64,000 nucleotides of DNA from Enterobacter sp. Cy-643 (lineage in GTDB: Bacteria > Pseudomonadota > Gammaproteobacteria > Enterobacterales > Enterobacteriaceae): NCBI RefSeq assembly GCF_011752815.1, contig NZ_VWWV01000004.1, forward strand, positions 1-64,000, given 5' to 3'. Both the position numbers and the translations under genes were made by a program. This document shows, in pieces, positions 62,462 through 64,000 of the stretch (position 1 is its first letter; the number at the start of each line of letters is the position of its first letter). The notes beneath the pieces were generated by a model. It saw only the letters and a program-made list of their open reading frames with translations, made no database searches and had not been told where the DNA came from.

Positions 62462-64000
62462 ATGAAAAAAATTACCAGCGTCTGCCCTTACTGCGGGGCC
62501 GGCTGCAAACTGAAACTGGTCGTTGAGAACAACAAAATTATTCGCGCCGAAGCGGCCGGGGGCGTGACCAACCAGAACGAACTCTGCCTGAAAGGCTACT
62601 ACGGCTGGGATTTTCTTAACGACACCAAACTGCTGACGCCTCGCCTGACGCAGCCGATGATCCGCTACGAAAAGGGCGGCAAGCTGCAGCCGGTAAGCTG
62701 GGAAGAGGCGATTAGCTATACCGCTGCGCGCCTGAAGGCGATCAAAGAGCAGTTCGGCCCCCGCGCCATTATGACCACCGGTTCTTCACGCGGAACGGGG
62801 AACGAAACCAACTTTGTGATGCAGAAATTTGCCCGCGCGGTGCTGAACACCAACAACGTCGACTGTTGCGCCCGCGTGTGCCACGGCCCTTCAGTTGCAG
62901 GGCTGCAAGCAACGCTGGGTAACGGGGCGATGAGCAACTCCATCGGCGATATCGAAAACTCCAAATGCCTTCTGGTGGTGGGCTATAACTGTGCCGATTC
63001 GCACCCTATCGTGGCTCGTCGGGTGATTAAAGCCAAAAGCAACGGCGCGAAAATCATTGTCTGCGACCCGCGCCGCATCGAAACCGCCCGCATAGCCGAT
63101 CAGCATCTGCAAATCAAAAACGGCTGCAATATGGCGCTGGTGAACGCCTTTGGCTATGTCCTGCTGGAAGAGCAGCTGTACGACAAAGAGTACGTCGCCA
63201 AATATGCCGAAGGCCTGGAGGCCTACCGCGAAACCGTGAAGGACTACGCGCCGGAGGACGTCGAGCATTTAACCGGCGTCCCGGCTCTGCAGGTTCGCCA
63301 GGCGATGCGGACCTTCGCCGCAGCGCCTTCCGCCACCATCATGTGGGGCATGGGCGTGACCCAGTTCGGCCAGGCGGTGGACGTGGTAAAAGGGTTGTCC
63401 AGCCTGGCGTTACTCACCGGCAATCTGGGCCGTGAAAACGTCGGCGTTGGCCCGGTGCGTGGGCAGAACAATGTGCAAGGCGCCTGCGATATGGGCGTGT
63501 TGCCTAACCAGTTCCCTGGCTATCAGGATGTGGTGGATCCTGAAGTGCGCGCGAAGTTTGCCCAGGCCTGGGGCATCGACCCGGCGGTGATGGATGACAA
63601 AGTTGGCGTGCGTATTACCGAAGTACCGCACCTGGCGATAGAAGGCAAAGTCAAAGCCTACTACATCATGGGGGAAGATCCGCTCCAGACAGAAGCGGAC
63701 CTGGGCCTGGTGCGCAAAGGATTTGAGGCGCTCGACTTTGTGGTGGTACAGGACATCTTCATGACCAAAACCGCCGAGGTTGCGGACGTGCTGCTGCCCG
63801 CCACGTCCTGGGGGGAGCACGGCGGCGTCTTTACCTGTGCCGACCGGGGCTTCCAGCGTTTCGAGAAAGCCATCGAGCCGAAGTACAACGTGAAGCGCGA
63901 CTGGGAAATCATCAGCCTGCTTTCGACGGCGATGGGCTACCCGATGCACTACGAAAACAACCAGCAAATCTGGGATGAGCTGCGCGAGCTTTGCCCGCTG
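62462..64000 (+). CDS. fdhF: Formate dehydrogenase H, cysteine form (3' end beyond window)
   Basis: The first 513 codons of a molybdopterin-guanine-dinucleotide enzyme that oxidises formate to CO2 within FHL. The [4Fe-4S] ligands are Cys8, Cys11, Cys15 and Cys42, with Lys44 after them. Codon 140 is TGC (62879-62881, ARVCHGPSVAG), giving Cys where E. coli has selenocysteine; the adjacent His141 is kept. Other family blocks are GSSRGTGNETNFVMQKFARA and RGQNNVQGACDMG. No in-frame stop occurs to the window edge; the E. coli protein has 715 residues. The starting ATG has only a weak ribosome site (CAGG), so coupling to hydN is possible. Confidence 0.94.
   Translation, partial: MKKITSVCPYCGAGCKLKLVVENNKIIRAEAAGGVTNQNELCLKGYYGWDFLNDTKLLTPRLTQPMIRYEKGGKLQPVSWEEAISYTAARLKAIKEQFGPRAIMTTGSSRGTGNETNFVMQKFARAVLNTNNVDCCARVCHGPSVAGLQATLGNGAMSNSIGDIENSKCLLVVGYNCADSHPIVARRVIKAKSNGAKIIVCDPRRIETARIADQHLQIKNGCNMALVNAFGYVLLEEQLYDKEYVAKYAEGLEAYRETVKDYAPEDVEHLTGVPALQVRQAMRTFAAAPSATIMWGMGVTQFGQAVDVVKGLSSLALLTGNLGRENVGVGPVRGQNNVQGACDMGVLPNQFPGYQDVVDPEVRAKFAQAWGIDPAVMDDKVGVRITEVPHLAIEGKVKAYYIMGEDPLQTEADLGLVRKGFEALDFVVVQDIFMTKTAEVADVLLPATSWGEHGGVFTCADRGFQRFEKAIEPKYNVKRDWEIISLLSTAMGYPMHYENNQQIWDELRELCPL

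Noticed and set aside
62879-62881. Possible TGA selenocysteine codon and SECIS hairpin in fdhF
   Set aside because: The codon is TGC in the frame fixed by the start and by all conserved Cys residues, so no recoding element is required.

Overview
The window is chromosomal DNA of a motile or formerly motile, facultatively anaerobic member of the Enterobacterales, centred on the replication origin. This rests on gene content, gene order and near-identity of many proteins to Escherichia coli (for example the 79-residue ATP synthase c subunit), on a recognisable oriC with its 13-mers and DnaA boxes, and on an ERIC element. It is not E. coli: blocks that lie far apart in E. coli are joined here, and several genes are extra. 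I cannot fix the genus from sequence alone.

Layout. 1-255: P1 promoter of an rRNA operon that runs leftward out of the window. 256-2379: yieP-hsrA. 2376-8301: the ribose operon rbsDACBKR (minus strand) with two RbsR operators. 8406-13440: kup, then ravA-viaA. 13444-15589: asnA, asnC, mioC. 15590-15959: oriC. 15960-18529: mnmG-rsmG. 19149-26171: the ATP synthase operon atpIBEFHAGDC, with an ERIC element between atpG and atpD. 26468-30040: glmU-glmS, separated by a composite repeat. 30210-31064: a cupin gene and a secreted coiled-coil gene. 31149-35771: pstSCAB-phoU behind a Pho-box array. 35860-37231: yiiM and sodA. 37637-45898: the L-rhamnose cluster rhaT, rhaR, rhaS, rhaBAD, fucO, rhaM. 45936-47400: cheV and yajD. 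47446-64000: the formate hydrogenlyase (FHL) region fhlA-hypEDCBA (minus) and hycABCDEFGHI-hydN-fdhF (plus; fdhF runs off the right edge).

How the parts work together. The left half is core growth machinery around the origin: ribosomal RNA, tRNA modification (MnmG), rRNA methylation (RsmG), ATP synthase and amino-sugar synthesis. The middle is nutrient acquisition (ribose, phosphate, rhamnose) plus manganese superoxide dismutase. The right block makes H2 and CO2 from formate: FhlA activates sigma-54 promoters, HypA-E mature the nickel-iron centre, HycB-G form the membrane-bound hydrogenase and electron chain, HycI trims HycE, HydN assists FdhF, and FdhF oxidises formate. Rhamnose catabolism ends with a lactaldehyde reductase (FucO) encoded inside the rha operon.

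Most notable observations: (1) fdhF has a plain Cys codon (TGC) at position 140, where E. coli FdhF has selenocysteine (TGA), and it sits directly behind hydN in the FHL cluster; (2) a family of GC-rich palindromic repeats occupies seven intergenic spaces, including inside the hyc, rha and glmUS units, and one copy contains tandem 43-47-bp units; (3) an ERIC element of about 127 bp lies inside the atp operon; (4) cheV, remote from any visible flagellar locus, has a perfect sigma-28 -10 octamer; (5) a secreted coiled-coil protein of unknown function diverges from the Pho-box array of pstS. I saw no prophage, insertion sequence, CRISPR array, defence island or tRNA gene, and nothing I would call a wholly new multi-gene system.
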